This document shows, one piece after another, positions 16,642-24,322 of a stretch of 64,000 bases of DNA. Position 1 is the first letter of the stretch. Each line of letters begins with the position of its first letter. The notes under the pieces were generated by a model that was given only the letters and a program-made list of their open reading frames with translations, did no database searches and was not told the origin of the DNA. The DNA is taken from NCBI GenBank assembly GCA_963701015.1, contig OY969556.1, positions 3,534,001 through 3,598,000 of the forward strand, read 5' to 3'. A program made the translations under genes and the position numbers. This DNA is from MFD09286-c1 sp963701015. GTDB lineage: Bacteria > Bacteroidota > Bacteroidia > Bacteroidales > DTGW01.

Positions 16642-17355
16642 ATGAAATCTATAATTTCACTTTTGCTTTTAATATATCCCTTTGCTTTATTTGGTCAGTT
16701 TAACATCAATTCCGTATTACCTCAGAAAGTAAAAAATGCAAAACTTATAAAATATTCCAGTTACGAAGTAATGTTCGATACAATTGAATGTGCGCCTGTT
16801 TATTCAGCTTATATAATAACAAAATCTGAAATTTCGCACCATTCAATTAAAAGGGCAAAAGAAAGATTCAAAAATGATAAGTCAGTGTCATGTGTAAAAG
16901 TAAAAAATTATACAAACTCAGGCTATGACAAAGGCCATTTAACCCCGGCTGCCGATATGGAATATTCTCAGCAAAGCATGGACGATTGTTTTTATATCAC
17001 AAATATTTGCCCTCAGTTACATGATTTCAATGCTGGTATTTGGGAACATTTAGAAATGAAAGTAAGAGATTGGGCAGAAAAATACGATAGTTTGTTAATC
17101 ATCAGCGCACCAGTATTAGAAACTTGCATAAAAAAAGGAAATCTCACAGTCCCAACCCAATTTTACAAAATAATTTACTCCATTCAGCAAAACACAGCCA
17201 CCGCCTTTTTAATGGATGCCAACCTGATCGAAGGTTCAATATTCAATTATCAAACCACAGTCTCAAAAATTGATAGCATTACAAAGCTCAATTATTTCAA
17301 AGTAAATGGTAGTTCAAACAGGTTAAATTTTATGGATACTAATTTTTTGAAATGA
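16642..17355 (+). CDS. Secreted DNA/RNA non-specific endonuclease (NucA/EndA type)
   Basis: 237 residues with an N-terminal signal peptide (MKSIISLLLLIYPFALFGQ). The beta-beta-alpha-metal nuclease core shows YDKGHLTPAADM near residue 95, a variant of the family's DRGH motif with Lys for Arg and the catalytic His kept. YITNICPQLHDFNAGIWEHLE supplies the metal-binding Asn and the usual N-x-G-x-W-x-x-L-E helix. These enzymes cut DNA and RNA without sequence preference, here outside the cytoplasm. It stands alone in the island, 234 bp after the membrane-protein gene. The signal peptide argues for export rather than an intracellular defence effector. A GGCTTT/AAAGCC hairpin lies in the upstream gap near 16507-16527. 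Confidence 0.88.
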   Translation: MKSIISLLLLIYPFALFGQFNINSVLPQKVKNAKLIKYSSYEVMFDTIECAPVYSAYIITKSEISHHSIKRAKERFKNDKSVSCVKVKNYTNSGYDKGHLTPAADMEYSQQSMDDCFYITNICPQLHDFNAGIWEHLEMKVRDWAEKYDSLLIISAPVLETCIKKGNLTVPTQFYKIIYSIQQNTATAFLMDANLIEGSIFNYQTTVSKIDSITKLNYFKVNGSSNRLNFMDTNFLK

Positions 17356-17398
17356 ATTTTGATAATTATATACAAGTAATATATTAAAAGCGAAAATA

Positions 17399-17554
17399 AT
17401 GTTAAAAATTAAATGGTTTTCTAAGGGTAACTCTTATAAAGGCGGTTGGGAGTTAAATATTATGACAAGTACATACCAATTACGTATAGCGCAGTATCAA
17501 TTTGCGTTATGGAAAAATTATAATGCTATATTTAATCTTTTAAATTTTGCTTAA
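17399..17554 (+). CDS. Possible small protein, 51 aa
   Basis: Open frame from the ATG at 17399 (MLKIKWFSKGNSY ... FNLLNFA) to the TAA at 17552-17554, overlapping the last bases of the convergent DUF3892 gene by 4 bp. Amino acid use looks plausible (three Trp, mixed charge), but no family is recognised and the region is AT-rich, so it may be chance. Confidence 0.3.
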   Translation: MLKIKWFSKGNSYKGGWELNIMTSTYQLRIAQYQFALWKNYNAIFNLLNFA

Positions 17555-17838
17555 CTACATTCAGGAAGACTAAGAAGATTATCCACAGTTGTATCGTCTG
17601 ATGTAGTTCTAAGATATTTACGCCCATTATGTGTAGATATAAAGACATTTACATCTCTATTGCCTACCTTAACATGATAATTATAAATTCCTTGCTCGAT
17701 GTGTCTTATACCCTCTTCTTCTGTTATTTTAATACGGTTGCCATAAGTTCCCCAATCACCTCCTATGTGTGTTATTCTTTGGTGTGAGTCCTGTCTTAAA
17801 GGTTTGTTGATACATTTAATCTGTCTAGAAGTTGCCAT
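17551..17838 (-). CDS. DUF3892 domain protein
   Basis: 95 residues. The sequence shows the DUF3892 pattern: IKCINKPLRQDSHQRITHIGG near the N-terminus, then a short strand-rich middle and VNVFISTHNGRKYLRTTSD at the end. Function of the family is unknown; members are small single-domain proteins often found in mobile or accessory regions. On the minus strand, 47 bp downstream of a second small minus-strand gene, so the two may be one transcript. Confidence 0.75.
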   Translation of the reverse strand: MATSRQIKCINKPLRQDSHQRITHIGGDWGTYGNRIKITEEEGIRHIEQGIYNYHVKVGNRDVNVFISTHNGRKYLRTTSDDTTVDNLLSLPECS

Positions 17839-17884
17839 AATATTAGATTTAAAGTTAATAAATAAAAATTAAGGTTTCAATTAC

Positions 17885-18037
17885 TTATTTAGATTTAGTT
17901 TTTTTACCTGGCCTTGTTTGCGCTAAGTCTGAGCCTGCAACAGATTTTTCTCTTTTTGTTGAATGAGGGTCTTTCAATATTTTAGCTGCTATGCTTGCAA
18001 CTTTTTTTGAGGTCTGCTTTGAATTTTTTTGTACCAT
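17885..18037 (-). CDS. Small basic protein, 50 aa
   Basis: Reads from the ATG at 18035-18037 to TAA at 17885-17887. The sequence is Lys/Ser-rich, with VASIAAKILKDPHSTKREKS then VAGSDLAQTRPGKK. This matches a widespread family of small basic hypothetical proteins with an A-A-K-x-L-x-D-P-x-S ... A-G-S-x-L-A-Q pattern. Function unknown. Same strand and 46 bp from the DUF3892 gene. Confidence 0.65.
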   Translation of the reverse strand: MVQKNSKQTSKKVASIAAKILKDPHSTKREKSVAGSDLAQTRPGKKTKSK

Positions 18038-18394
18038 AATTTTAAGTTTTAGTTAATTTAAAACGTTATTAAAATTAAATAATTATTACAGATTTAACAG
18101 CAATAATTAATCTAGTTTATGAAGTTAAAGAATAATTGTATTGTATATTTTATTAAATATTGTCCTAATAGTTTATCAAAAATTAAGCAATGATATCATG
18201 TAAGTGTCTATAATACAAATGTTTGAATTATTAACTTAAATTATTATAATATTTCATATAATATTTGTTTCTTTACATTGTGGTAAAACAATTTATTAAC
18301 AATCTGCAAAGTCATCTTTTTAAAACAAAAAGAATATTAATTTTGCACATTTTTTGCAGTGTTCTCTTAAATTAATAAAGTAATATTTTTAATT
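18038..18394. other. Non-coding gap, AT-rich
   Basis: About 357 bp between divergent genes. Apart from the -7 element at 18338 I see no gene, hairpin or repeat in it. Confidence 0.5.
18338..18345 (+). promoter_or_regulatory. -7 element of the Panacea operon
   Basis: TAATTTTG matches TAnnTTTG, 50 bp before the ATG at 18395. The same octamer precedes the other toxin-like operon at 58522-58529. Confidence 0.45.
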
Positions 18395-19012
18395 ATGTTT
18401 AGAATATTACAAAATAATATTATCGGGAATATCTTAATTTCTTTCGCTGAAAAAATTCCTTATCTTTCTTTAACAAAGGCTTTAAAACTTTTATATTTAT
18501 TAGATGAGCATTCTGTTAAGGAAATTGGCGTTCCTGTAACTTGGCTTGAATATAAAGTTTGGGAATTAGGTCCAGTTGCAGAAGATATCTATAATGAAAT
18601 TAAATACAGCGAAAAAATTAGTATTTATGGTAAAGTAACATCTTTAGATGAATTCATTACAATAAAGAAAGGGGCAAATAATGCTAAAAAAACCGAAGAG
18701 ACTTATATTTTAGCTAAAAAAACATTTGATGAATCCGAATTTACAGAATATGAGTTAGAGTTAATAAACAGTATTATAGAAAAATATGGTAAACTTAATG
18801 CTAAAGAACTTGTAGATTTATTGCATAAAGAAAATACACTTTGGTCTAAAATTGTTAAAGAAAATAATCTGACAGAGCACTTCAAAAAATTTAATAGTAA
18901 ATCAAATTATACAATTCCTTTTAGTAATTTAATTGATAATGAACTAAAGGAGATGGCTTATAATGCTGCTTTCGAATCGCTTGATTTTGAAAAAGAGTTA
19001 ACTGCTAATTAA
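18395..19012 (+). CDS. Panacea (SocA/DUF4065-like) antitoxin-type protein
   Basis: 205 residues. The N-terminal part reads LTKALKLLYLLDEHSVKEIG then VTWLEYKVWELGPVAEDIYNEI, the core pattern of the Panacea domain (DUF4065; SocA, GepA). The C-terminal part is helical and charged. Panacea proteins serve as antitoxins for many unrelated toxins (established in the PanAT literature). The gene is directly followed, after 12 bp and in the same frame, by a 157-aa gene with a GTG start, the usual layout of an antitoxin-toxin pair. The match is by eye to the conserved motif; I am fairly sure of the domain, less of the role. Confidence 0.78.
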   Translation: MFRILQNNIIGNILISFAEKIPYLSLTKALKLLYLLDEHSVKEIGVPVTWLEYKVWELGPVAEDIYNEIKYSEKISIYGKVTSLDEFITIKKGANNAKKTEETYILAKKTFDESEFTEYELELINSIIEKYGKLNAKELVDLLHKENTLWSKIVKENNLTEHFKKFNSKSNYTIPFSNLIDNELKEMAYNAAFESLDFEKELTAN

Positions 19013-19024
19013 AAGTATTTTAAA

Positions 19025-19498
19025 GTGCCTTCTCTATTTAAATTTGAGCCTGCTTCCATTTATAAAGTCAATAATTACGTATTTGATGATGATAATTCTG
19101 TTAGAGATAAATATCTGATTGTTTTACACATTAATCAAGATGAACTATATCTAATTAATACATTAACCACTACAAATAAAAGAACAGGAAAACAAGATGT
19201 ATTTAATGGCTGTAATTCTCTGGATGGTTTTCATTTTTATTTCTTTCAAGAAAAGCATGAAATAGGGAAAGAGAAATTCTTTTTTGATAAAGATACTTAT
19301 ATATTCTTCTATAAAAACATAAGAAAACAACCTATTAGTAAATATGATGAGCATATAAAAAATAGCAGTATAATGAAATTGGACTCATTAACTGATTATG
19401 AATATGGTAGATTATTGAAGTGTATTTTAAAAACCAAACATATTACTCCCGATATAAAAAAAGAGTTGACAACAGTTAAGGAAGGTATTTCAAATTAG
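19025..19498 (+). CDS. Putative toxin partner of the Panacea protein
   Basis: 157 residues from a GTG at 19025. This is the only reasonable start, because the frame is closed by the upstream stop at 19010 and the next in-frame Met is far inside. The N-terminal half is strand-rich (YLIVLHINQDELYLINTLTT), vaguely like a PemK/MazF-type small barrel in which a short protein begins with alternating strands; the C-terminal half is helical. I cannot assign a family. Role as toxin is inferred from its place right behind a Panacea gene. The GTG start and lack of a strong ribosome-binding site would keep its level below that of the antitoxin. Confidence 0.55.
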   Translation: MPSLFKFEPASIYKVNNYVFDDDNSVRDKYLIVLHINQDELYLINTLTTTNKRTGKQDVFNGCNSLDGFHFYFFQEKHEIGKEKFFFDKDTYIFFYKNIRKQPISKYDEHIKNSSIMKLDSLTDYEYGRLLKCILKTKHITPDIKKELTTVKEGISN

Positions 19499-19886
19499 CA
19501 TTACAAACTAAATTCATTCTATTTCTTATTCAAAACGATTAATTGGTATTTCTCATTATTCTATGTCAAGCATTACACCTGCCCTTATGTCTAATAAAAT
19601 ATAAAACAAAATTTATGGAAAACATCCCACAGGGCAAAAAACCCAGATGTTTGGCAAAATAAATTGTTAATATTTTAAAGGTATTTTACCAAACACCCCC
19701 TGTCTTTTTTGCCCCTCCACTCAGCCGTCCCTTCTGTAATTTTTTCTGTCATGCTTTTTGTATCAGCCCACATGCAGCACATTGCTTTTTCTCTAATTGT
19801 TTTAAAGCGGTATTAAAAAGCAAAGAGCTGCCCAACCCCACAAACAAAAAGACCCGCCAAAAAAAATTACCCCAAGCTATGTTTAC

Positions 19887-19961
19887 ATAATGTGCATTAT
19901 ATAACTGCCTATTTAAGCGGTATAAATAACATGTTTTCGGCATTCATATAATGAACATTAT
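19887..19961. repeat. Paired palindromes ATAATG-N2-CATTAT, 61 bp apart
   Basis: ATAATGTGCATTAT at 19887-19900 and ATAATGAACATTAT at 19948-19961 share the same 6-2-6 palindrome. Two identical sites six DNA turns apart look like operator sites for one dimeric protein. Confidence 0.5.
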
Positions 19962-20245
19962 GTACAAGGGCGTTGCCAAATAGCCACACGCCGACCCACG
20001 CCAGACACACACAGCCGGCACATTGTATTTTGTTTTTTATCATGTTTATTTTTTAAGGTAAAAACAAAATCCAAAGAGCCGCCTGTCAGCCATTCCAATG
20101 GTGCAAGAGCTGTAAAAAAGCCAGCCACCACTCTAAATCCAACCTAAAATGTCTTTTTTTCAGCACTTGCATTCTCTTTAATCCACCAACAAACCCCGAC
20201 CACCACCCCTATTAAAGTGGTGTAAACATCTATTTAAGCTATTGA

Positions 20246-20310
20246 AACGAGAATAACCCCGACAAGCTCCCTGCAAACTCGCAAACCCAGAGCCGGGGTT
20301 ATTTCCCGTT
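20246..20310. repeat. Long hairpin (AACGAGAATAACCCCG arms)
   Basis: The left arm at 20246-20261 pairs with CGGGGTTATT plus TCCCGTT at 20294-20310. Inside, GCTC (20265-20268) pairs with GAGC (20290-20293). The stem has about 18 pairs with small bulges. A smaller CACCAC/GTGGTG hairpin precedes it at 20201-20222. Confidence 0.6.
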
Positions 20311-20525
20311 CCAACAGCACATCATTATCAACATTATAGTAAATTAGCCATCACTCAAACTAAGCGGCCACTATCTCGTTGCACACTTCACAAACTCTCC
20401 GTTGCACTTCGTTGTTTGCTTGTGTTCACTTCGTTACTGTCCACTTACTTTTTACCCAATGCACAATGAATTAGGGTTACGCACATTAAGAAATAAGCGG
20501 TATTTACATATTAAAAAATAAAAAA

Positions 20526-20675
20526 GGGCAGCAAATTTAGGCTGGCTCACACATGCCCTCACTAAACAAAAAAGCAAGGAATTTCCGGCATAAACACAAG
20601 CCACTGCTTAAAAGCCCTCATTTATTCCGTTCCTCCTTGCTTTTTTCCTAAAGCCAGCCAGTTCAATGGCTTTCT
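20526..20675. repeat. Nested inverted repeats ending in a terminator-like hairpin
   Basis: The outer pair is GGCTGGCT (20540-20547) with AGCCAGCC (20652-20659). The inner perfect 13-bp pair is AAAAAAGCAAGGA (20568-20580) with TCCTTGCTTTTTT (20634-20646). GGGCA/TGCCC (20526-20530, 20554-20558) can compete with the outer pair. AAAGCCA/TGGCTTT (20650-20656, 20667-20673) is followed by a pyrimidine-rich run. This is consistent with a folded RNA or a cruciform site. Confidence 0.55.
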
Positions 20676-20924
20676 TTTTCTTTTTTTCTCGTTTTTTCTT
20701 TCTCTTTTGAAAAATGTATTTTAATAATGAAGATATAAAGGTGCATTTTGAAGCAAATCTCAGCATAAGAACCATTTATATATAACTATAATATCATTAA
20801 AGTAATTTTGATAAGGATTTGATAAACTGATGTATTAGGACTAAAATATTACCAAGTCTATACCAAAGTATTACCAAATCTAAGTTGTTTTAAAATAAAG
20901 TATAAACCTCAAAAATTTAAAAAG

Positions 20925-21566
20925 ATGGGTATAATAAAACAAGGTATTTTAGGTGGTGTTTCCGGCGGAGTCGGAACAGTCATTGGTGGTTCATGGAAAG
21001 GAATTGATTATGTTAGGTCACGTCCAAGCTCTGTTACAAATCCAAATTCAGACAAGCAACAAAGCCAGCGATCTAAATTCTCAACTGTAATAAGCTTTTT
21101 AAAGCCACTTACTGGCTTAGTAACAGTCACTTTTAGAAACTATGCGATAGGTATGTCAGGCTTTAATGTGGCAATGTCTTATAATATCAAGAATGCAATA
21201 ACCGGAACCTCTCCTGACTTCACAATTGATTATACATTAGCCTTACTTAGTCAGGGCGATCTTTCAAAAGCCTTTAATCCTAAAGTTGCAGTTTCGGGAA
21301 GTAATACTATTGCATACACATGGGTAAACAATAGTGATGAAGGAAACGCCAATGAAGATGACCAGGCAATATTAATGGCATATTTTGAAAGCAATGGCCA
21401 AGCAGTCTATCAGTTTACAACCGTAAAAAGAACCGCTGCAACCGCTAATTTAAGCATTCCTGCAAGTTATACGGGATTAGTTGCAAAATGCTGGATAGCA
21501 TTTCAAACAGCTGATGGTCTAGACTTTTCAAATAGTATTTATGTTGGAGAAGTTACTATGGCTTAA
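20925..21566 (+). CDS. DUF6266 family protein
   Basis: 213 residues. The N-terminus MGIIKQGILGGVSGGVGTVIG and following SSWKGI-like SWKGIDYVRSRPS are the hallmark of DUF6266, a Bacteroidota family of unknown function. The rest is a predicted beta-sandwich ending in SNSIYVGEV. No signal peptide; the Gly-rich start may be membrane-active or a linker. It is the last gene before attR, with its own terminator. Members are often seen in accessory regions; I know of no proven role. Confidence 0.82.
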   Translation: MGIIKQGILGGVSGGVGTVIGGSWKGIDYVRSRPSSVTNPNSDKQQSQRSKFSTVISFLKPLTGLVTVTFRNYAIGMSGFNVAMSYNIKNAITGTSPDFTIDYTLALLSQGDLSKAFNPKVAVSGSNTIAYTWVNNSDEGNANEDDQAILMAYFESNGQAVYQFTTVKRTAATANLSIPASYTGLVAKCWIAFQTADGLDFSNSIYVGEVTMA

Positions 21567-21590
21567 TTAATTCGATTAGTTTATTATATT

Positions 21591-21622
21591 AAAATGCCAT
21601 TCTTTAGGATGGTATTTTTTTT
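21591..21622 (+). terminator. Terminator of the DUF6266 gene
   Basis: ATGCCAT (21594-21600) pairs with ATGGTAT (21609-21615) and is followed by a run of eight T, 28 bp after the stop codon. Confidence 0.75.
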
Positions 21623-21628
21623 ATAATG

Positions 21629-21645
21629 TTGTGTGCAAATCGTGT
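21629..21645. promoter_or_regulatory. Right-end copy of the 17-bp arm-type motif
   Basis: The same 17 bases as at 3061-3077 (starting TTGTGTGC), here 55 bp from the attR repeat. It is followed by GTGTGTAAAT, a near copy of GTGTGCAAAT in direct orientation. Its presence at both ends fits recombinase arm binding. Confidence 0.6.
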
Positions 21646-21662
21646 GTAAATTTAAATAAAAG

Positions 21663-21688
21663 AGGGCTCCCATTTATGTGAAAGCCCT
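21663..21688 (-). terminator. Terminator of tRNA-Ala supplied by the element
   Basis: On the minus strand AGGGCT and AGCCCT pair around a 14-nt loop, followed by CTTTTATTT, just downstream of the tRNA. It has the same position but a different sequence from the hairpin at 2859-2884. Confidence 0.6.
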
Positions 21689-21699
21689 TTATTTGCGGG

Positions 21700-21773
21700 T
21701 GGAGAATATCGGAGTCGAACCGATGACCTTTTGCATGCCATGCAAACGCTCTAGCCAGCTGAGCTAATCCCCC
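21700..21773 (-). tRNA. tRNA-Ala (anticodon GGC)
   Basis: Complete cloverleaf on the minus strand. The acceptor GGGGGAT pairs with ATTCTCC, D-arm GCTC/GAGC, anticodon stem TTTGC/GCAAA with loop ATGGCAT (anticodon GGC), T-arm ATCGG/CCGAT with TTCGACT loop, discriminator A. The 3' CCA is not encoded (CCC follows). The part from 21700 to 21744 is the attR repeat, so the 3' half of the gene was brought by the integrated element and restores the tRNA. Confidence 0.96.
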
Positions 21774-21970
21774 GTGAATTTTCAATGCGTCTGCAAAAAT
21801 ATAAAAAAACTTATATCATTTCTGATTTTGATAAAGAATTCCGCATATTTCTTAATAATTCTTAAATCCAAAGATTATTACAGCATTATACATATCAATC
21901 TGTATGGAATTTGTGTTTATCATTGGAATAAATTATTCATTCAAAATTTTATAAATCTAATATCCATATC

Positions 21971-24307
21971 ATGCAAAAATTCCTGATACTAATCCTGCTC
22001 GGGTTTGGTTTTATTGAATCGTATTCACAAGAAAAATACACAGTTAGCGGGTATGTAACAGATGCGAAAACAGGGGAAGCATTAATTGGAGCAACTGTTT
22101 TTATTAATGAATTAAAAGGTATTGGAATTACTTCCAATGATTATGGTTTCTATTCCATAACGGTTGCAAAAGGTAATTATACAATTACAGCCCAGTTTGT
22201 AGGATATGCGCCTTTATCACAACCTTTAAAATTATCGCAAAATAGTAAAATAAATTTTGAACTTGGCGAAAATGTTACTGAATTAAATGAAGTGGTGGTT
22301 TCATCGGAGCGGCAAAAGCAGAATGTTGAGAAACCTGAAATGGGTGTAAATAATTTAAGTATCAAGGAAATTAAAAGCATTCCGGCATTGTTTGGCGAAA
22401 GGGATGTTCTGAAGTCAATACAATTATTACCGGGTGTATTGCCGGCCGGTGAAGGTAACAGTGGGTTTTTCGTCCGCGGTGGAAGTGCTGATCAGAACCT
22501 CATTCTATTGGATGAAGCTACAGTTTACAATGCATCGCATTTATTAGGTTTCTTTTCAGTTTTCAATCCCGATGCCGTTAAAGATGTTACTTTATACAAA
22601 GGTTCCATGCCTGCAGAATATGGCGGGCGTTTATCTTCGGTGCTTGCTATGACAATGAATGATGGCAATAGCAAAGAGTTTCACATAAATGGCGGAATTG
22701 GATTAATAGCTTCGCGTCTTACCGTTGAAGGTCCGATTGGGAAAGACGAAAAAGGCTCTTTCATAATTTCAGGTCGAAGGACTTATGCCGATATTGTAGC
22801 TCATGGTTTATATGATATTCATGTTATAAGGGATTCTTCAGTTAAATCAGCTACTTTGTATTTTTACGATTTAAATGCCAAAGCCAATTATAAAATTTCC
22901 GATAAGGATCATATTTACATGTCGGGTTATTTTGGCCAAGACGATTTAGGAATATACAATGGAGGAATAAATTGGGGAAACACAACTGGTACATTACGCT
23001 GGAATCATTTGTTTACCGATAAGTTATTTTCGAATACATCGTTAATATACAGCAACTATAATTATACAGTTAATAATGGCGATTCAAAGAATTCAATAAA
23101 TATAGTTTCGCAAATTCAGGACTGGAACCTGAAAGAAGATTTTCAATTTTTCCCGAATAGTAAAAACCAGGTGAAATTTGGTTTCAATTCAATTTACCAT
23201 ACTTTTATACCAGGAACTGTAAAAGATACCAGTTCAAATATAACCAGGCCTACACTTCCTCATAAATATGCATGGGAAAATGCTGTATATTTTTCACATG
23301 AAATAAAAATGACACCCAAAATTAACTTCATATATGGGCTTCGGCTTTCTATGTTTACCTTAATGGGCCCCGGAACCTTCTATAAATATGATAACGAACA
23401 AAATATTATTGATTCAGCTAAATATGGTTCCGGGCAGGTTGTGAAAAATTATTTTGAACCCGAACCCCGTGCAGCATTAACCTATATATTGAATGATGTA
23501 AGCTCGGTAAAAGCTTCGTATGCAAGGAATACACAATACTTGCACTTGCTATCAAATTCAACTGTTGGTATGCCAACCGATTTATGGATTCCCAGCAGTA
23601 ACAACGTTAAGCCGGAATTGGCCGACCAATATTCTGTTGGTTATTTTCGAAATTTTAGTGACAATGCTTTTGAATTTTCTACCGAGTTATATTATAAAAA
23701 TATGTACAATCAAATTGATTATGTGAATGGTGCTATTTTAAACTTCAATTCCAATGTTGAATCGCAGTTAATTTATGGCAGCGGTCGCGCATATGGAATG
23801 GAATTATTTTTAAACAAAAAAGTAGGGAAGTTAACAGGTTGGGTGAGTTATACCTTATCAAAGTCCGAACGCAGTTTCACGGAAGTTAACAATGGTAGTT
23901 GGTATCCTGCAAAACAAGATAGGACAAACGATATTTCAATTGTTGCTATATACGACATTTCGAAAAAATGGAATGTAGCTGCTACATGGGTTTATTATAC
24001 AGGCAATGCAGTTACTTTCCCCAGCGGAAAATATGAAGTGGGCGGGATTGTTGCCAATTATTACACAAGCCGCAACGGATATAGGATGCCAGCATATCAA
24101 AGGCTCGATTTGGCAGCAACCTATACCAACGAAAAGAAAGGTCGATACGAATCGAGCTGGACATTTTCGGTTTATAATGCCTATAATTACGACAATCCTT
24201 ACATGATTACCTTTGGCCCAAGCAAAACCGACCCAAACAAAACGGTTGCCACCGAAACAACCTTGTTCAGGTTCATACCATCGGTAACGTATAACTTTAA
24301 ATTTTAA
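21971..24307 (+). CDS. TonB-dependent receptor with carboxypeptidase-regulatory domain
   Basis: 778 residues. A signal peptide (MQKFLILILLGFGFIESYSQ) is followed by a CarbopepD_reg_2-like domain (residues ~24-100: YTVSGYVTDAKTGEALIGAT ... FVGYAPLSQPL). The plug domain follows (GVNNLSIKEIKSIPALFGE, GFFVRGGSADQNLILLDEA, YKGSMPAEYGGRLSSVLAM), then a 22-strand barrel ending with an aromatic residue (VTYNFKF). It is an outer-membrane importer energised by TonB; the substrate is not known. There is no SusD partner, so it is not a classic Sus pair. It is followed after about 15 bp by a DUF4249 lipoprotein, a frequent companion. Starts 197 bp beyond the tRNA-Ala gene. Confidence 0.95.
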   Translation: MQKFLILILLGFGFIESYSQEKYTVSGYVTDAKTGEALIGATVFINELKGIGITSNDYGFYSITVAKGNYTITAQFVGYAPLSQPLKLSQNSKINFELGENVTELNEVVVSSERQKQNVEKPEMGVNNLSIKEIKSIPALFGERDVLKSIQLLPGVLPAGEGNSGFFVRGGSADQNLILLDEATVYNASHLLGFFSVFNPDAVKDVTLYKGSMPAEYGGRLSSVLAMTMNDGNSKEFHINGGIGLIASRLTVEGPIGKDEKGSFIISGRRTYADIVAHGLYDIHVIRDSSVKSATLYFYDLNAKANYKISDKDHIYMSGYFGQDDLGIYNGGINWGNTTGTLRWNHLFTDKLFSNTSLIYSNYNYTVNNGDSKNSINIVSQIQDWNLKEDFQFFPNSKNQVKFGFNSIYHTFIPGTVKDTSSNITRPTLPHKYAWENAVYFSHEIKMTPKINFIYGLRLSMFTLMGPGTFYKYDNEQNIIDSAKYGSGQVVKNYFEPEPRAALTYILNDVSSVKASYARNTQYLHLLSNSTVGMPTDLWIPSSNNVKPELADQYSVGYFRNFSDNAFEFSTELYYKNMYNQIDYVNGAILNFNSNVESQLIYGSGRAYGMELFLNKKVGKLTGWVSYTLSKSERSFTEVNNGSWYPAKQDRTNDISIVAIYDISKKWNVAATWVYYTGNAVTFPSGKYEVGGIVANYYTSRNGYRMPAYQRLDLAATYTNEKKGRYESSWTFSVYNAYNYDNPYMITFGPSKTDPNKTVATETTLFRFIPSVTYNFKF

Positions 24308-24322
24308 AATGTAATTTTGAAA

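Larger units (their letters stand above)
19499..20924. other. 1.4-kb structured non-coding region
   Basis: No convincing gene, but more GC-rich than the flanking cargo and rich in inverted repeats (listed separately). The motif AAGCGGTAT occurs three times, near 19806, 19915 and 20497. Short imperfect repeats containing CACTTCGTT lie at 20380-20440. An ORF of 64 codons on the minus strand (19749-19943) exists, but I cannot support it as a gene. The content suggests an origin of transfer or replication, or a structured RNA, of the element; this is inferred from structure alone. Confidence 0.5.
2894..21744. mobile_element. Integrative element in tRNA-Ala(GGC), 18.85 kb
   Basis: A perfect 45-bp direct repeat of the tRNA-Ala 3' half lies at 2894-2938 and 21700-21744. 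The complete tRNA is at the right end; the left copy is only the 3' fragment. A tyrosine recombinase starts 165 bp inside the left repeat. The 17-bp motif beginning TTGTGTGC occurs just inside both ends. Gene content is typical of an accessory island: helix-turn-helix regulators, type I restriction-modification, a nuclease and toxin-antitoxin genes. No relaxase, type IV secretion, phage structural or recognisable replication gene is seen, so the element is either mobilised in trans or stuck. Boundaries are seen directly; mobility is inferred. Confidence 0.93.

Noticed and set aside
19749..19943. 64-codon minus-strand ORF in the structured region
   Set aside because: Composition is not convincing, it lies in a repeat-rich stretch, and I cannot name a relative. 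Kept out of the features.
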